The notes beneath the pieces were generated by a model. It saw only the letters and a list, made by a program, of their open reading frames with translations. It was not told the DNA's origin and did not search any database. A program made the translations under genes and the position numbers. Shown one piece after another: positions 1-8,281 of a stretch of DNA of 64,000 nucleotides (positions within the stretch are counted from its first letter, which is position 1; every line of letters starts with the position of its first letter). Origin of the DNA: Terrimonas_A sp051954695 (GTDB lineage: Bacteria > Bacteroidota > Bacteroidia > Chitinophagales > Chitinophagaceae); the NCBI GenBank assembly GCA_051954695.1, contig JBQCHL010000031.1, forward strand, positions 1 to 64,000, given 5' to 3'.

Positions 1-10
1 AAAAGCAGGA

Positions 11-490
11 TTAATACTTTCTTTTCTCATCCCATTCACGCCATTGGCGAAAGATCTGCAATGCCAAAGGATGAGGCTCATGCAGGAACGGGATCTTCCG
101 TTCATCCATGTCGGCATTGATCTCATCATAAATGAACGCATCATCAAACTCGATCATTGCTGCATCCTCACGGGTATTGGCATAAATGACTCTTTTCGGC
201 CGTGCCCAGTAAATAGCTCCGAGACACATGGGGCAGGGTTCACAACTCGTATAAATATCACAACCGGTTAGCTGATGGGTTTGCAGATGCTGGCAGGCAT
301 TGCGTATGGCCACCACCTCAGCATGAGCAGTAGGATCATTCAACGAAGTGACCATATTACAACCCTCTCCTACTATTTGATCATCTTTCACAATCACACA
401 GCCAAACGGACCTCCTTTTCCATTTTCCATACCCTGTTGCGACAGTTCGATCGCCCTCTCCAGGAAACCCTTTTCTATTGGTGTAAGCAT
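11..490 (-). CDS. Nucleoside/guanine deaminase (CDA fold)
   Basis: A 159-aa zinc-dependent deaminase of the cytidine/deoxycytidylate deaminase fold. The zinc site is complete: His56-Ala-Glu58 (ligand and proton shuttle) and Pro-Cys86-Pro-Met-Cys89 (ligands). The C-terminal region with FDD and IYDEI resembles guanine deaminases of the Bacillus GuaD type more than tRNA adenosine deaminase TadA, so deamination of guanine to xanthine in purine salvage is the likely role; this is a family inference. It is cytoplasmic, with no signal peptide, and its length is normal. It is monocistronic, and nothing overlaps it. Confidence 0.88.
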   Translation of the reverse strand: MLTPIEKGFLERAIELSQQGMENGKGGPFGCVIVKDDQIVGEGCNMVTSLNDPTAHAEVVAIRNACQHLQTHQLTGCDIYTSCEPCPMCLGAIYWARPKRVIYANTREDAAMIEFDDAFIYDEINADMDERKIPFLHEPHPLALQIFRQWREWDEKRKY

Positions 491-669
491 TATCTATAAA
501 TTGACAGTGTAAATATCTCAAAAAATGTGGATTACCAGTCATTTGTCCACAGTTTATGCACTTCAAACGGCGCAATATGAAGTTACTATTAATTTTAGGT
601 TAACGGCCCTCTGTTTCGGCTAAGCTTTGTACTTTTTCCGCTCGAACGCTAACCTCAAAACCCTTCATT

Positions 670-1131
670 ATGAAATGGGAAACAGTTACATCAACAATTG
701 AAGAATCCGTATTTGCCTTATGGAATAACGGCAAAAAGCTGGTTACCCTGGCATTTCATCCAGCTTCCAGCGCTGCCCGGATAGAATATGCCGACCAAAG
801 AAGGGTTTTCCTGATCAGGCAGGAAGGTTTGCTGAAAAACAGAACAGTACTTTGCAATGAATATGGCATCCGTATGGTGCATGCTGGCTCCGAAAATAAT
901 CGCCCTTTTATTGAACTGGACGAGGAACGTTTCTTTTACAACGTAGACAACAAGCAGGAAACAGCTGTAACGATCTATAAAGAATCAGAAGACAGACCAC
1001 TGGCCGTTTGCGCTCTTGCTCTTCCTGATCATATACAGGGCAACGCGGCTCAAAATAAAGCAAAGTATGGTTTGCTGATGACACTCTGCTGGTACCTTAA
1101 AACACGAATAGGCGCGAATAGCGTGATGTAA
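670..1131 (+). CDS. Conserved hypothetical protein
   Basis: A 153-aa cytoplasmic protein that I do not recognise. The composition is ordinary, there is no signal peptide, and only a weakly hydrophobic stretch lies near the C-terminus (about 132-145, LLMTLCWYL). The middle looks beta-rich with alternating hydrophobic residues (RRVFLIRQEGLL, RPFIELDEERFFYNV), which would fit a LURP-one/tubby-like or other small beta fold, but that is a guess. The ATG at 670 follows 179 bases of non-coding sequence. The gene is convergent with the Mur ligase, and a strong palindrome separates the two. Confidence 0.7.
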   Translation: MKWETVTSTIEESVFALWNNGKKLVTLAFHPASSAARIEYADQRRVFLIRQEGLLKNRTVLCNEYGIRMVHAGSENNRPFIELDEERFFYNVDNKQETAVTIYKESEDRPLAVCALALPDHIQGNAAQNKAKYGLLMTLCWYLKTRIGANSVM

Positions 1132-1147
1132 GAAATAATTATTATTT

Positions 1148-1195
1148 AGCCACAAATGCCGCTAATGGAGTACTCTATTAGCGGCATTTGTGGCT
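1148..1195. terminator. Bidirectional hairpin terminator between convergent genes
   Basis: Arms 1149-1166 and 1177-1194 are perfectly complementary over 18 bp (19 bp with the flanking A-T pair), with a 10-nt loop. It lies between the stop codons of two convergent genes. There is no long T-run on either side, so it could also act as an mRNA 3' stabiliser or be a palindromic repeat copy. Confidence 0.6.
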
Positions 1196-1216
1196 TATCA
1201 GGAGTTGATCCGGCAT

Positions 1217-2617
1217 CTATGCCTTATTCGTGTTCATTAGTGTTTTATAAACTTCTTTTCCGAATTGCTCGAGTGAGGGATCTCTTGCTCCCATAAGTAA
1301 TAGAACGCAGTTGTCTGTGAGATGGGGTTTTATTGCATCAAGTAGATTATTCCGGTCTTCTACAAAAAAGGCATTGCTTCCTTTTGTGCGCAGGTCATGG
1401 ATGAGATCATTGGCCGAAATATCTTTTACGGCAGTTCCGCCTGCATAGAATATTTCGCTCATCCAGATTTCATCGGTGGGGCGCAGTACGGCCGAGATTT
1501 CATGAACAAAATCATTTCTTAAGAATTTGGTCGGGCCATAACCGTGTGGCTGGAACCAGGCAATTACTTTAGGGGCAACAGGTTGGCAGGCAGCAATAGC
1601 GGCTGCGCATTTTACAGGGTTGTGGGCAAAATCATCAATTACCCAAACTCCGTTCTTATTGCCCAATACCTGGTTGCGGCGGTAGATGCCTTCATATTTT
1701 TGCAATGCCTCAGCACACACTTCAAGAGGCACGCCGATCTGTGCAGCAACGGCTGTTGCGCCCAATGCGTTTTCCATGTTATGACGGCCCAGCAGGTTCA
1801 TACTAAAAGGAGTTCCGTTGATGCGGAAAGAAATGGTCAGCCCCTGCTGAACGAAATCAGTAGCAGTATATCCTGCGGGATGTGCCGGTTGCAGGGAAAA
1901 ATCGTTGTTTATATCCGTTGAAAGTTTTGCAGCCAATGGATGCGAATGGTTCACCACAAAGCGTTTGCTATTGTTCCTGAACACGGTGAACACATCCATC
2001 AGCACATCGATCTCTTTATGGTCCTTATCAATATTAAGCAAAAGCCCTATCTCAGATTTGTATTGTACAATGGAACCATCGCTTTCATCTGCTTCAATCA
2101 CCAGCCAGTCTGATCCGCCTACCTGTGCATTCCCGATCAGCCCTTTATTGATCAGGCTCACCAATCCTGCTCCGCTGATGATCCCGGGTTTCATGCCAGC
2201 ATGTTCCAGGATATCAAACAACATGGCACTGGTAGTGCTTTTGCCGCTCGTACCTCCAACAGCAATGGTCTTTTTGCTGGCAGCGATCAATGCCAGCAGT
2301 TCAGAACGCCTGATAACAGGTATGTTGAGTTGTTTTGCTTTTTGCATTTCTATCACGGTATCCTCTACTGCCGTGGAAGCAACTACCAGGTCAGTCATCT
2401 CCGTGATGCCTTCACCATTCTGCTGAAAACAGGAGATGCCAGCTGTCTCCAGTTTTTCCCGCGTTTCATTATACTCATCCTCTTTAAAGAACCGGTCGCT
2501 ACCGGAAACTGTTTTGCCGCTGCCCTGGAGGTATTGCGCAATGGCACTCATGCCGCTGCCAGCTACACCTATAAAAAAAGGGCGCTGAAAATCATGGATA
2601 GAAGAAATCATCTGCAA
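1217..2617 (-). CDS. MurC/Mpl-like Mur ligase
   Basis: A 466-aa ATP-dependent ligase of the Mur family, nearest in overall layout to UDP-N-acetylmuramate:L-alanine ligase (MurC) and the peptide ligase Mpl. The N-terminal Rossmann part has GVAGSGMSAIA (17-27), the ATP loop is GTSGKST (122-128), followed by EADESD (175-180), GRHNMENA (277-284) and DDFAHNP (328-334). Canonical MurC has GTHGKTT in the ATP loop and a His-His pair in the third motif, so this protein is a divergent paralogue. It stands alone, away from any dcw cell-division cluster, which favours a recycling or accessory role over the essential MurC step. Confidence 0.8.
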   Translation of the reverse strand: MQMISSIHDFQRPFFIGVAGSGMSAIAQYLQGSGKTVSGSDRFFKEDEYNETREKLETAGISCFQQNGEGITEMTDLVVASTAVEDTVIEMQKAKQLNIPVIRRSELLALIAASKKTIAVGGTSGKSTTSAMLFDILEHAGMKPGIISGAGLVSLINKGLIGNAQVGGSDWLVIEADESDGSIVQYKSEIGLLLNIDKDHKEIDVLMDVFTVFRNNSKRFVVNHSHPLAAKLSTDINNDFSLQPAHPAGYTATDFVQQGLTISFRINGTPFSMNLLGRHNMENALGATAVAAQIGVPLEVCAEALQKYEGIYRRNQVLGNKNGVWVIDDFAHNPVKCAAAIAACQPVAPKVIAWFQPHGYGPTKFLRNDFVHEISAVLRPTDEIWMSEIFYAGGTAVKDISANDLIHDLRTKGSNAFFVEDRNNLLDAIKPHLTDNCVLLLMGARDPSLEQFGKEVYKTLMNTNKA

Positions 2618-2750
2618 ATAAACGCAATTAAGTGTAACATTTCATTTGGCCCACCCTGCATTTGAAACAGCCGCTTTTGCATCTGGTACAGCCTTGCCTG
2701 TATGCCGGGAACAGGTTGCAGTATTATTGCACCCAGTTAAAATTTCAACG

Positions 2751-4097
2751 ATGAACAATAGTGAGCTGATCAAAGAATTAAAAGGAAAAAAGATACTGTT
2801 TGCCAGCTTTCCGGCAGATGGTCATTTTAACCCGCTTACAGGGCTGGCCGTGTACCTGCAGGACCTTGGTTGTGATGTAAGATGGTACACATCTTCCAAA
2901 TATGCCGGCAAACTGGAGGAGATCGGGATACCTCATCTTCCGATGAAAGCCGCCCTTGATGTTTCTGACATTGAAAATGCCTTTCCTGAAAGGAAGGAGA
3001 TCACAGGCATAGTAGCCAAGCTCCGTTTCGATATTATCAATGTATTCGTATTAAGAGGCCCCGAATATTACGCTGATCTTTTGCAGATATACAGCACTGT
3101 TTTCCCTTTCGAACTGATGATTGCCGACTGTACATTCACCGGCATTCCTTTCGTTAAAGACCTGATGAGAATACCGGTGGTTTCTATAGGAGTGTTCCCA
3201 CTCAGCGAAACGTCGAAAGACCTTCCTCCATCTGGTCTGGGGATAACGCCCTCTTACAATATAGCCGGAAAAATAAAGCAGGCATTTCTCCGCAAGGCTG
3301 CTGACATGATCTTATTCAAAAAGCCCAATAAGGTAATGCTCGACATACTGGACAGGTATTATATCCCGCATAATAAAGAAAGCGTTTTTGATATGGGAAT
3401 AAAAAAATCGGATATCTTTTTACAAAGCGGCACCCCTGGTTTTGAATACTTCAGGAGTGATATGAGCCACAATATCCGCTTCATCGGTGCTTTACTTCCT
3501 TTTTCCCATTGCAGGCCCGGCAAATCCTGGTTTGATAAGCGGATGACTGATTACAAGAAGATCGTCATCGTTACGCAGGGAACTGTAGAAACAGATATAG
3601 AGAAGATCCTTGTGCCAACGCTGGAAGCATTCAAAAATACCGATACACTGGTGATAGCCACCACCGGCGGAAACGGAACAAAGGAATTACAAAAAAGATT
3701 TCCTGAACCCAATCTTATTATCAGCGATTTTATTCCTTTCTCTGAAATAATGCCTTATGCAGATGTGTATATCACTAATGGCGGTTATGGAGGCGTAATG
3801 CTGGGAATAGAAAACAAAGTGCCGATGCTGGTAGCCGGTATACATGAAGGGAAAAATGAGATCAATGCCAGGATCGGTTATTTCAAGCTGGGCGTCAATC
3901 TCGGTAAAGAATCTCCTAAACCTGCAGCGATCAGAAAAGGCTTTAATAAAATAATCTCCGACCCATCTTATAAGCGGAATGTAGAAAAACTTGCGAAAGA
4001 ATTTGCTGCCTATAATCCGAATAAGCTATGCGCATATTATGCAGCAGGGTTACTGCAAAATACGGTGCCAGAGGAGCTTTTTACAGAAGCGGTTTAA
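2751..4097 (+). CDS. GT1-family glycosyltransferase (MGT-like)
   Basis: A 448-aa glycosyltransferase of the UDP-glycosyltransferase GT-B fold. The N-terminus carries the acceptor-domain signature ADGHFNPL followed by an alpha/beta core; the C-terminal donor-binding region contains SDFIPFSEIMPYADVYITNG and GGYGGVMLGIENKVP, the usual GT1 nucleotide-sugar site with its conserved glycines. I chose the ATG at 2751 because the reading frame upstream to 2646 is not protein-like, and MNNSELIKELKGKKILFASFP is the natural start. The substrate is unknown; relatives glucosylate macrolides, sterols or carotenoids. It is divergent from the Mur ligase, with 133 bp between them. Confidence 0.85.
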   Translation: MNNSELIKELKGKKILFASFPADGHFNPLTGLAVYLQDLGCDVRWYTSSKYAGKLEEIGIPHLPMKAALDVSDIENAFPERKEITGIVAKLRFDIINVFVLRGPEYYADLLQIYSTVFPFELMIADCTFTGIPFVKDLMRIPVVSIGVFPLSETSKDLPPSGLGITPSYNIAGKIKQAFLRKAADMILFKKPNKVMLDILDRYYIPHNKESVFDMGIKKSDIFLQSGTPGFEYFRSDMSHNIRFIGALLPFSHCRPGKSWFDKRMTDYKKIVIVTQGTVETDIEKILVPTLEAFKNTDTLVIATTGGNGTKELQKRFPEPNLIISDFIPFSEIMPYADVYITNGGYGGVMLGIENKVPMLVAGIHEGKNEINARIGYFKLGVNLGKESPKPAAIRKGFNKIISDPSYKRNVEKLAKEFAAYNPNKLCAYYAAGLLQNTVPEELFTEAV

Positions 4098-4117
4098 GTG
4101 AAGGAGCCGGGGGGCGC

Positions 4118-4645
4118 TTATTTATCTTCCAGCCGGTTCTTTTCGGCTTTTAAGTTTCTGATCATTTCCGGGAAACTGGTGCTGCGGCTTAATGCAGACA
4201 CGGCTTGTGCTATACGCCTGGTCCGGGTCTGTTCTGTTTTGGCTTCATCGATCCATTTGCTGAAATAGCGTTGTACAGAGCCAGCCAGGCTATTGAAGAA
4301 TGCTTTTGCGGCAGGGTCATCTGCCAGGCATTCTATAAAATCCTTATTGAATTCAAAAGGCTTTTTATCTTCCTCCAGTATCACTTTCACCATAGCACCA
4401 TGCTTCTTTCCGATCCCTTTCCGCATAGTGGCATTAACAGGAAGGATAAAACTACCTCCTCCCATCGGTAATAAAGAAACCTGGGAAATTTTATGGTTGT
4501 CAAGTTTGCCTTTTACCCGGAAACCTTTTTTGCCGGGTTTGATCTTCATGGCAAGTTCAGCAGGAATCTCAATATATGTCCAGCCGGTTTTTTCGCCTTG
4601 CTTATCAAATCTGTGTAATGCCGTGGTGAACTCAATTTTTCCCAT
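4118..4645 (-). CDS. YdeI/OmpD-associated family protein with DUF1905
   Basis: A 175-aa cytoplasmic protein with two recognisable parts: an N-terminal DUF1905 small beta-barrel (about 3-95, with WTYIEIP and the LLPMGGGSFILPVNATMRK core) and a C-terminal YdeI/OmpD-associated helical segment (about 110-175, with ARTEQTRTRR-like KTEQTRTRRIAQAV). Family members are linked to bacteriocin tolerance or OmpD, but the molecular function is unknown. It is convergent with the GT1 gene, 20 bp apart. Confidence 0.82.
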   Translation of the reverse strand: MGKIEFTTALHRFDKQGEKTGWTYIEIPAELAMKIKPGKKGFRVKGKLDNHKISQVSLLPMGGGSFILPVNATMRKGIGKKHGAMVKVILEEDKKPFEFNKDFIECLADDPAAKAFFNSLAGSVQRYFSKWIDEAKTEQTRTRRIAQAVSALSRSTSFPEMIRNLKAEKNRLEDK

Positions 4646-4669
4646 ACTATAAACTTACAAATATTGGCT

Positions 4670-4800
4670 GTTTTCCCACAAAGACAACTAAGATCACAAA
4701 GGGATATTTGCCTTATTTTATTACAATGCCATGGAGCCATAAAGTAAGAAGGAACTCCTGTAATATTTCTTTGTAATCTTAGTTGTCTTTGTGGGAAAAC
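4670..4800. repeat. Long inverted repeat, palindrome family A copy 1
   Basis: Arms 4670-4694 and 4776-4800 match perfectly over 25 bp. An extra imperfect 7-10 bp extends inward, where both arms carry a CACAAAG/TACAAAG-type continuation. The spacer is about 80 bp. The arm sequence (GTTTTCCCACAAAGACAACT...) closely resembles the palindrome at 30253-30314, differing by about one indel and a few substitutions. The element fills most of the gap between the divergent YdeI and sialate esterase genes. Confidence 0.75.
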
Positions 4801-4864
4801 CAGTTCCTGCCTGAAGAATCGTATATGCCATAAGTATAGTATCTTACCGGATAATATTTTCACA

Positions 4865-6286
4865 ATGAAAAAAGCAATTACCGGTTTTATATTCTGTCTT
4901 TTTCTTTTTCAATCAGTGATCAGTTTGGCAGCGATCCGCCTTCCTGCAGTGATCAGCAGCGGGATGGTGCTGCAGCAAAAATCCGAAGCCAGGCTTTGGG
5001 GTTGGTCGGCTCCTGATGAAAAGATCATCGTTACCACTTCGTGGAATAACCGCACTGATTCGGTAGTTGCAAATGGTAATGCAGTATGGGAGATCAAAGT
5101 ACCTACGCCGGCAGCAGGCGGCCCATATACCATCACATTAAAAGGATGGAACACCATTGTGCTTGACAATGTACTGATCGGTGAAGTATGGGTCTGTTCA
5201 GGCCAGTCAAATATGGAATGGAGCAGCTATAATAACCTCAAGCAGATACTGGATGAAATGCCGAATAGCAATAACCCATCTATACGGTTGTTCAATATTC
5301 CAAAAACCACTTCTCCTTATCCCCAGGATGATTGTGATGCGCAGTGGAAAGTTTCTTCTCCTGAAGCTTTGCAGGGTTTTAGCGCCATTGGCTATTTCTT
5401 TGGAAAAAAATTGCAACAGCAATTGAACGTACCGGTAGGGTTGATCAATGCCAGTTGGGGTGGCACGCCTGCCGAAACATGGACACCTTCGGAAACTGTA
5501 ATGAAAGAAACGGGGCTCGCCGAAGCCGCAAAGAAACTCAATGTGAGCAAGTGGTGGCCTGTAGAACCTGGCCTTGCTTATAATGCCATGATCTACCCGG
5601 TCACACGGTTTGCTATCGCTGGCACTATCTGGTACCAGGGGGAAAGCAATACCGGCACAGCAGCAACTTATAAAGAGTTGTTCAGCGCCATGATCGGAGC
5701 GTGGAGGAATAGCTGGCAAAAGGAATTCCCATTCTACTTTGTACAGATCGCACCTTACACTTATGGCAATAACAATATCGCCGCTTTGCTGAGAGAACAG
5801 CAATCGCAGACACTGGCATCCGTGCCACGGACTGGAATGGTTGTTACTACCGACCTGGTGGATGATATTAAGAATATCCATCCTAATGATAAAGTATCCG
5901 TAGCTAACCGGTTGGCAGATTGGGCGCTGGCGGAAAACTATCATCAACCCGTAGCTTATTACAAAAGCCCCGTGTATACACGAATGGAAAGCAAGGATGA
6001 TAAATTAATATTGTTTTTTAATAATGCTCCCAATGGCTTTATGACAAAGGGCAATGCAAAGCCAACAGAATTTTTCATTGCAGGCGATGATAAATTGTTT
6101 GTACCGGCAGAAGTAAAACTGGAGAAAGACCGGCTGACCATTTCTTCCAAACAAGTAAAAAAACCGGTAGCTGTCCGGTTTGGTTTCAGTAATACTGCGA
6201 TGCCCAATCTTTTCAGTAAAGAGGGGCTTCCGGTAACGCCATTTCGTACAGATACTTGGGAAGTGGATACTTCAACTGTAAAATAA
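4865..6286 (+). CDS. Sialate O-acetylesterase family protein
   Basis: A 473-aa secreted esterase with a signal peptide (about 1-22, MKKAITGFIFCLFLFQSVIS). It shows the SGNH/SIAE signatures: GEVWVCSGQSNMEWSS around the nucleophile Ser115, GTIWYQGESN (253-262), and a Asp/His end in DIKNIHPND with His339. The family removes O-acetyl groups from sialic acids or other glycans in the periplasm. There is no SusC/D pair nearby. It is followed only 6 bp later by the YciI gene, so the two may be co-transcribed. Confidence 0.9.
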   Translation: MKKAITGFIFCLFLFQSVISLAAIRLPAVISSGMVLQQKSEARLWGWSAPDEKIIVTTSWNNRTDSVVANGNAVWEIKVPTPAAGGPYTITLKGWNTIVLDNVLIGEVWVCSGQSNMEWSSYNNLKQILDEMPNSNNPSIRLFNIPKTTSPYPQDDCDAQWKVSSPEALQGFSAIGYFFGKKLQQQLNVPVGLINASWGGTPAETWTPSETVMKETGLAEAAKKLNVSKWWPVEPGLAYNAMIYPVTRFAIAGTIWYQGESNTGTAATYKELFSAMIGAWRNSWQKEFPFYFVQIAPYTYGNNNIAALLREQQSQTLASVPRTGMVVTTDLVDDIKNIHPNDKVSVANRLADWALAENYHQPVAYYKSPVYTRMESKDDKLILFFNNAPNGFMTKGNAKPTEFFIAGDDKLFVPAEVKLEKDRLTISSKQVKKPVAVRFGFSNTAMPNLFSKEGLPVTPFRTDTWEVDTSTVK

Positions 6287-6292
6287 AGCATC

Positions 6293-6583
6293 ATGCAGCA
6301 ATACCTGGTAACCGCTATGGATGGTGCGGATGCAGCCGCTCCGGATAGAAGAGCAACAGTGCGTCCTGATCATTTTGTGCGTGCAAGAGAATTAAAAGCG
6401 TCCGGCAATTTTATTACCGGCGGGGCTATACTCAACGAGCAGGGCCAGATGATTGGATCGATGATGGTGGTGCAGTTCAATACAGAGCAGGAATTACAGG
6501 CATGGTTGAACACGGAACCATATATCATGGGAAAGGTTTGGGAAAAGATAGAAGTCCGCCCCTTTAAAGTGGCAGATGTTTAA
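6293..6583 (+). CDS. YciI family protein
   Basis: A 96-aa protein of the YciI ferredoxin-like (dimeric alpha/beta barrel) fold. It has the typical RPDHFVRARELKASGNFITGGAIL segment with the putative active-site His at about residue 24 and Asp nearby, plus GSMMVVQF and the C-terminal NTEPYIMGKVWEKIEVRPF block. Family members are small enzymes or accessory domains of uncertain activity (a dehydrochlorinase-like reaction has been proposed for some). It starts 6 bp after the sialate esterase stop, and its last 20 bases overlap the convergent DinB gene. Confidence 0.88.
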   Translation: MQQYLVTAMDGADAAAPDRRATVRPDHFVRARELKASGNFITGGAILNEQGQMIGSMMVVQFNTEQELQAWLNTEPYIMGKVWEKIEVRPFKVADV

Positions 6584-7082
6584 CCACTTTCACTGTTACA
6601 AGCAATTGTCCTGTATGCCTTTGGGTATGTTCTGCTGCATGAAATAACAGTCCCATCACAGTGGTAGGGATCTGTTTGCGGCCTATGCCCCGCGCTTCAG
6701 TAAGGGAAGCTTCAGGTGTAGATGACAATTGGGCTAATGCTGCATCAACTGTTGAATGAAAATGCCGGGTCAATGAAGCAACAGTAGCACCGGTCTCTTC
6801 TTTCCCTTCATTCCGCAAATACTGCAATTGCTCTTCTGTAAGAGGTAATGGTTTTGCATAAGTAAACAACCGGTCGATCACGCCTGATAAATGATGCAGA
6901 TGAAAACCTGCAGAAGCAGCGCCTGCCGGGCGCTTCCACAACAGATCACCAGGAAAATCATGCATAATCTCTTCTACTTCTTTACGTGCCTGTAGTAATG
7001 CGTGCGCTACGGGTTGCAGCAAAGGAGAAATGCCTTCAACAGGGCCTTTCTGCCAGAATTCGGGTTCAGGTTCTTTTACCAT
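6564..7082 (-). CDS. DinB family protein
   Basis: A 172-aa four-helix-bundle protein of the DinB/YfiT superfamily. The metal-binding His triad is visible as His64 in FHLHHLSG and His148/His152 in FHAAEHTQRHTGQ. Relatives are metal-dependent thiol transferases (bacillithiol, mycothiol) or damage-inducible proteins of unknown role; the specific activity here cannot be read. The 3' end overlaps the convergent YciI gene by 20 bp. An upstream-facing gap of 181 bp holds the promoter and leader of the RRM gene. Confidence 0.88.
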   Translation of the reverse strand: MVKEPEPEFWQKGPVEGISPLLQPVAHALLQARKEVEEIMHDFPGDLLWKRPAGAASAGFHLHHLSGVIDRLFTYAKPLPLTEEQLQYLRNEGKEETGATVASLTRHFHSTVDAALAQLSSTPEASLTEARGIGRKQIPTTVMGLLFHAAEHTQRHTGQLLVTVKVVKHLPL

Positions 7083-7125
7083 AATGTTAAAGATACGGTA
7101 AGACTATTTTCTGCCTATTTAATCG

Positions 7126-7133
7126 TATATTTG
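7126..7133 (+). promoter_or_regulatory. Putative -7 box and long 5' leader of the RRM gene
   Basis: TATATTTG matches the Bacteroidota -7 consensus TAnnTTTG. Transcription from here would give a leader of about 125 nt, rich in T-tracts and with repeated TTTTCTGCTAA/CATTTTCTGCTAA-like blocks (about 7175-7205), before the ATG at 7264. No good -33 TTTG is seen at the right distance. Confidence 0.4.
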
Positions 7134-7263
7134 CGGAGTCAATTTGAGCGATACAGCATTTTTGTAAGTGAACGATTTTTTCTGCTAAGCATTTTCTGCT
7201 AAAAGTTAGTCTTCTTTACGTTGCGTTTTTCTCAAGCATTTTTTATTTATTTATCATTTTACA

Positions 7264-7557
7264 ATGAACATTTACGTTTCAAATTTGAGCTTCGCCGTTC
7301 AGGACGAAGACCTGAGGGAATTCTTTACTGAATATGGTGAAGTAACATCTGCAAAAGTTATCATGGACAGGTTCACTAACCGTAGCAAAGGCTTTGGTTT
7401 TGTGGAAATGCCCGATGATGCTGCTGCACAAAAAGCAATTGCTGAGCTGGATGGTGGTATGGTAGAAGGACGCGCTATCAAAGTAATGGTAGCAAAACCA
7501 CGTGAAGAAAGAAGCAATAGCAACAACAGGCCTTCTTTTGCAAAGAACCGCTGGTAA
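7264..7557 (+). CDS. RRM-type RNA-binding protein
   Basis: A 97-aa protein consisting of a single RNA recognition motif: RNP2 IYVSNL (3-8) and RNP1 KGFGFVEM (42-49), with the aromatic residues needed for RNA stacking, then a short basic, Asn/Ser/Arg-rich tail (about 78-97). Such stand-alone RRM proteins are abundant in Bacteroidota and cyanobacteria, and are often cold-inducible, acting like CspA-type chaperones or post-transcriptional regulators. The gene stands alone, with a long leader and a strong terminator, which suggests a highly expressed, separately regulated gene. Confidence 0.93.
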   Translation: MNIYVSNLSFAVQDEDLREFFTEYGEVTSAKVIMDRFTNRSKGFGFVEMPDDAAAQKAIAELDGGMVEGRAIKVMVAKPREERSNSNNRPSFAKNRW

Positions 7558-7580
7558 TCTGCGGAAGTACTGATAAAATA

Positions 7581-7612
7581 AAAAGGGACATGAAATTCAT
7601 GTCCTTTTTTAT
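7581..7612 (+). terminator. Rho-independent terminator of the RRM gene
   Basis: Stem GGGACATGA/TCATGTCC with a tiny loop, preceded by an A-run and followed by TTTTTT. It sits 24 bp after the stop codon. Confidence 0.85.
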
Positions 7613-7711
7613 TTATGTATATATACAGAAGTAGAATCCTGAGATCAAAAAACCTGCTTCCTCAGTTGTTATTACAACGAAGTCTGCCAGTTTTCTTTTA
7701 GCTTAAGAAGC

Positions 7712-8281
7712 TTATGCCCTTTGTTTGGCAGCAGGTTTCCGTTTGCTTTTCTTAAGCGCCAGTTCAATGGCTGCACTAAGATTGGCAAAAGTTGGCTTAC
7801 CTGTAAAAGGCTCATCGTTGATAAAGAACGCGGGCAATTCTTTCACACCACGGTCAATACCTTCTTTCAGATCATCCTGCACCTGCCAGCCGTATACGCC
7901 ATTAACCAGGTCGTCCAGGAATTTCTTATTCTTAACGCCGGCTTCCTTTGAATGCAGTTTCAGGCTGGTGGTACCCAGACTGCGGCGGTTGCTGAATAAA
8001 ATATTGTGCATTTCCCAGAACTTGCCTTCCTGGCCTGCAGCTACTGCGGCTTCTCCGGCTTTCATACTGCGCTGGTGAACCAGGGTCAGCGGGAAATGGC
8101 GGAAATTAAAGCGGATCTTTCCTTCATATTCTTCCAGTAATTGCTTTACCACTTCGTTTGCTTTTGCGCAATCTTCATTTTCGTACTCGCCAAACTCCAT
8201 CAGTGTAATAGGGGCGTCTTTTTTTCCTACAAAAATGTCTTTCGGTTCAATGATCTCTTCGATCTCTTTTTTGAATGCCAT
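7712..8281 (-). CDS. DsbA-like thioredoxin-fold protein lacking CxxC
   Basis: A 189-aa protein of the DsbA/thioredoxin_4 family with no signal peptide. The strand-loop GEYENEDCAK occupies the place of the DsbA active site (usually CPxC): Cys38 corresponds to the second cysteine, while the first is Asn35. The cis-Pro loop is present (ELPAFFI), as is the helical insertion. A basic tail (KKSKRKPAAKQRA) ends the protein. With only one active-site Cys and a cytoplasmic location it is unlikely to be a dithiol oxidase; a glutathione-transferase/isomerase-like or binding role is possible. It is monocistronic. Confidence 0.8.
   Translation of the reverse strand: MAFKKEIEEIIEPKDIFVGKKDAPITLMEFGEYENEDCAKANEVVKQLLEEYEGKIRFNFRHFPLTLVHQRSMKAGEAAVAAGQEGKFWEMHNILFSNRRSLGTTSLKLHSKEAGVKNKKFLDDLVNGVYGWQVQDDLKEGIDRGVKELPAFFINDEPFTGKPTFANLSAAIELALKKSKRKPAAKQRA

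Noticed and set aside
5207..5947. A 246-codon minus-strand frame
   Set aside because: Opposite the sialate O-acetylesterase gene, which has all its catalytic motifs in the other frame.
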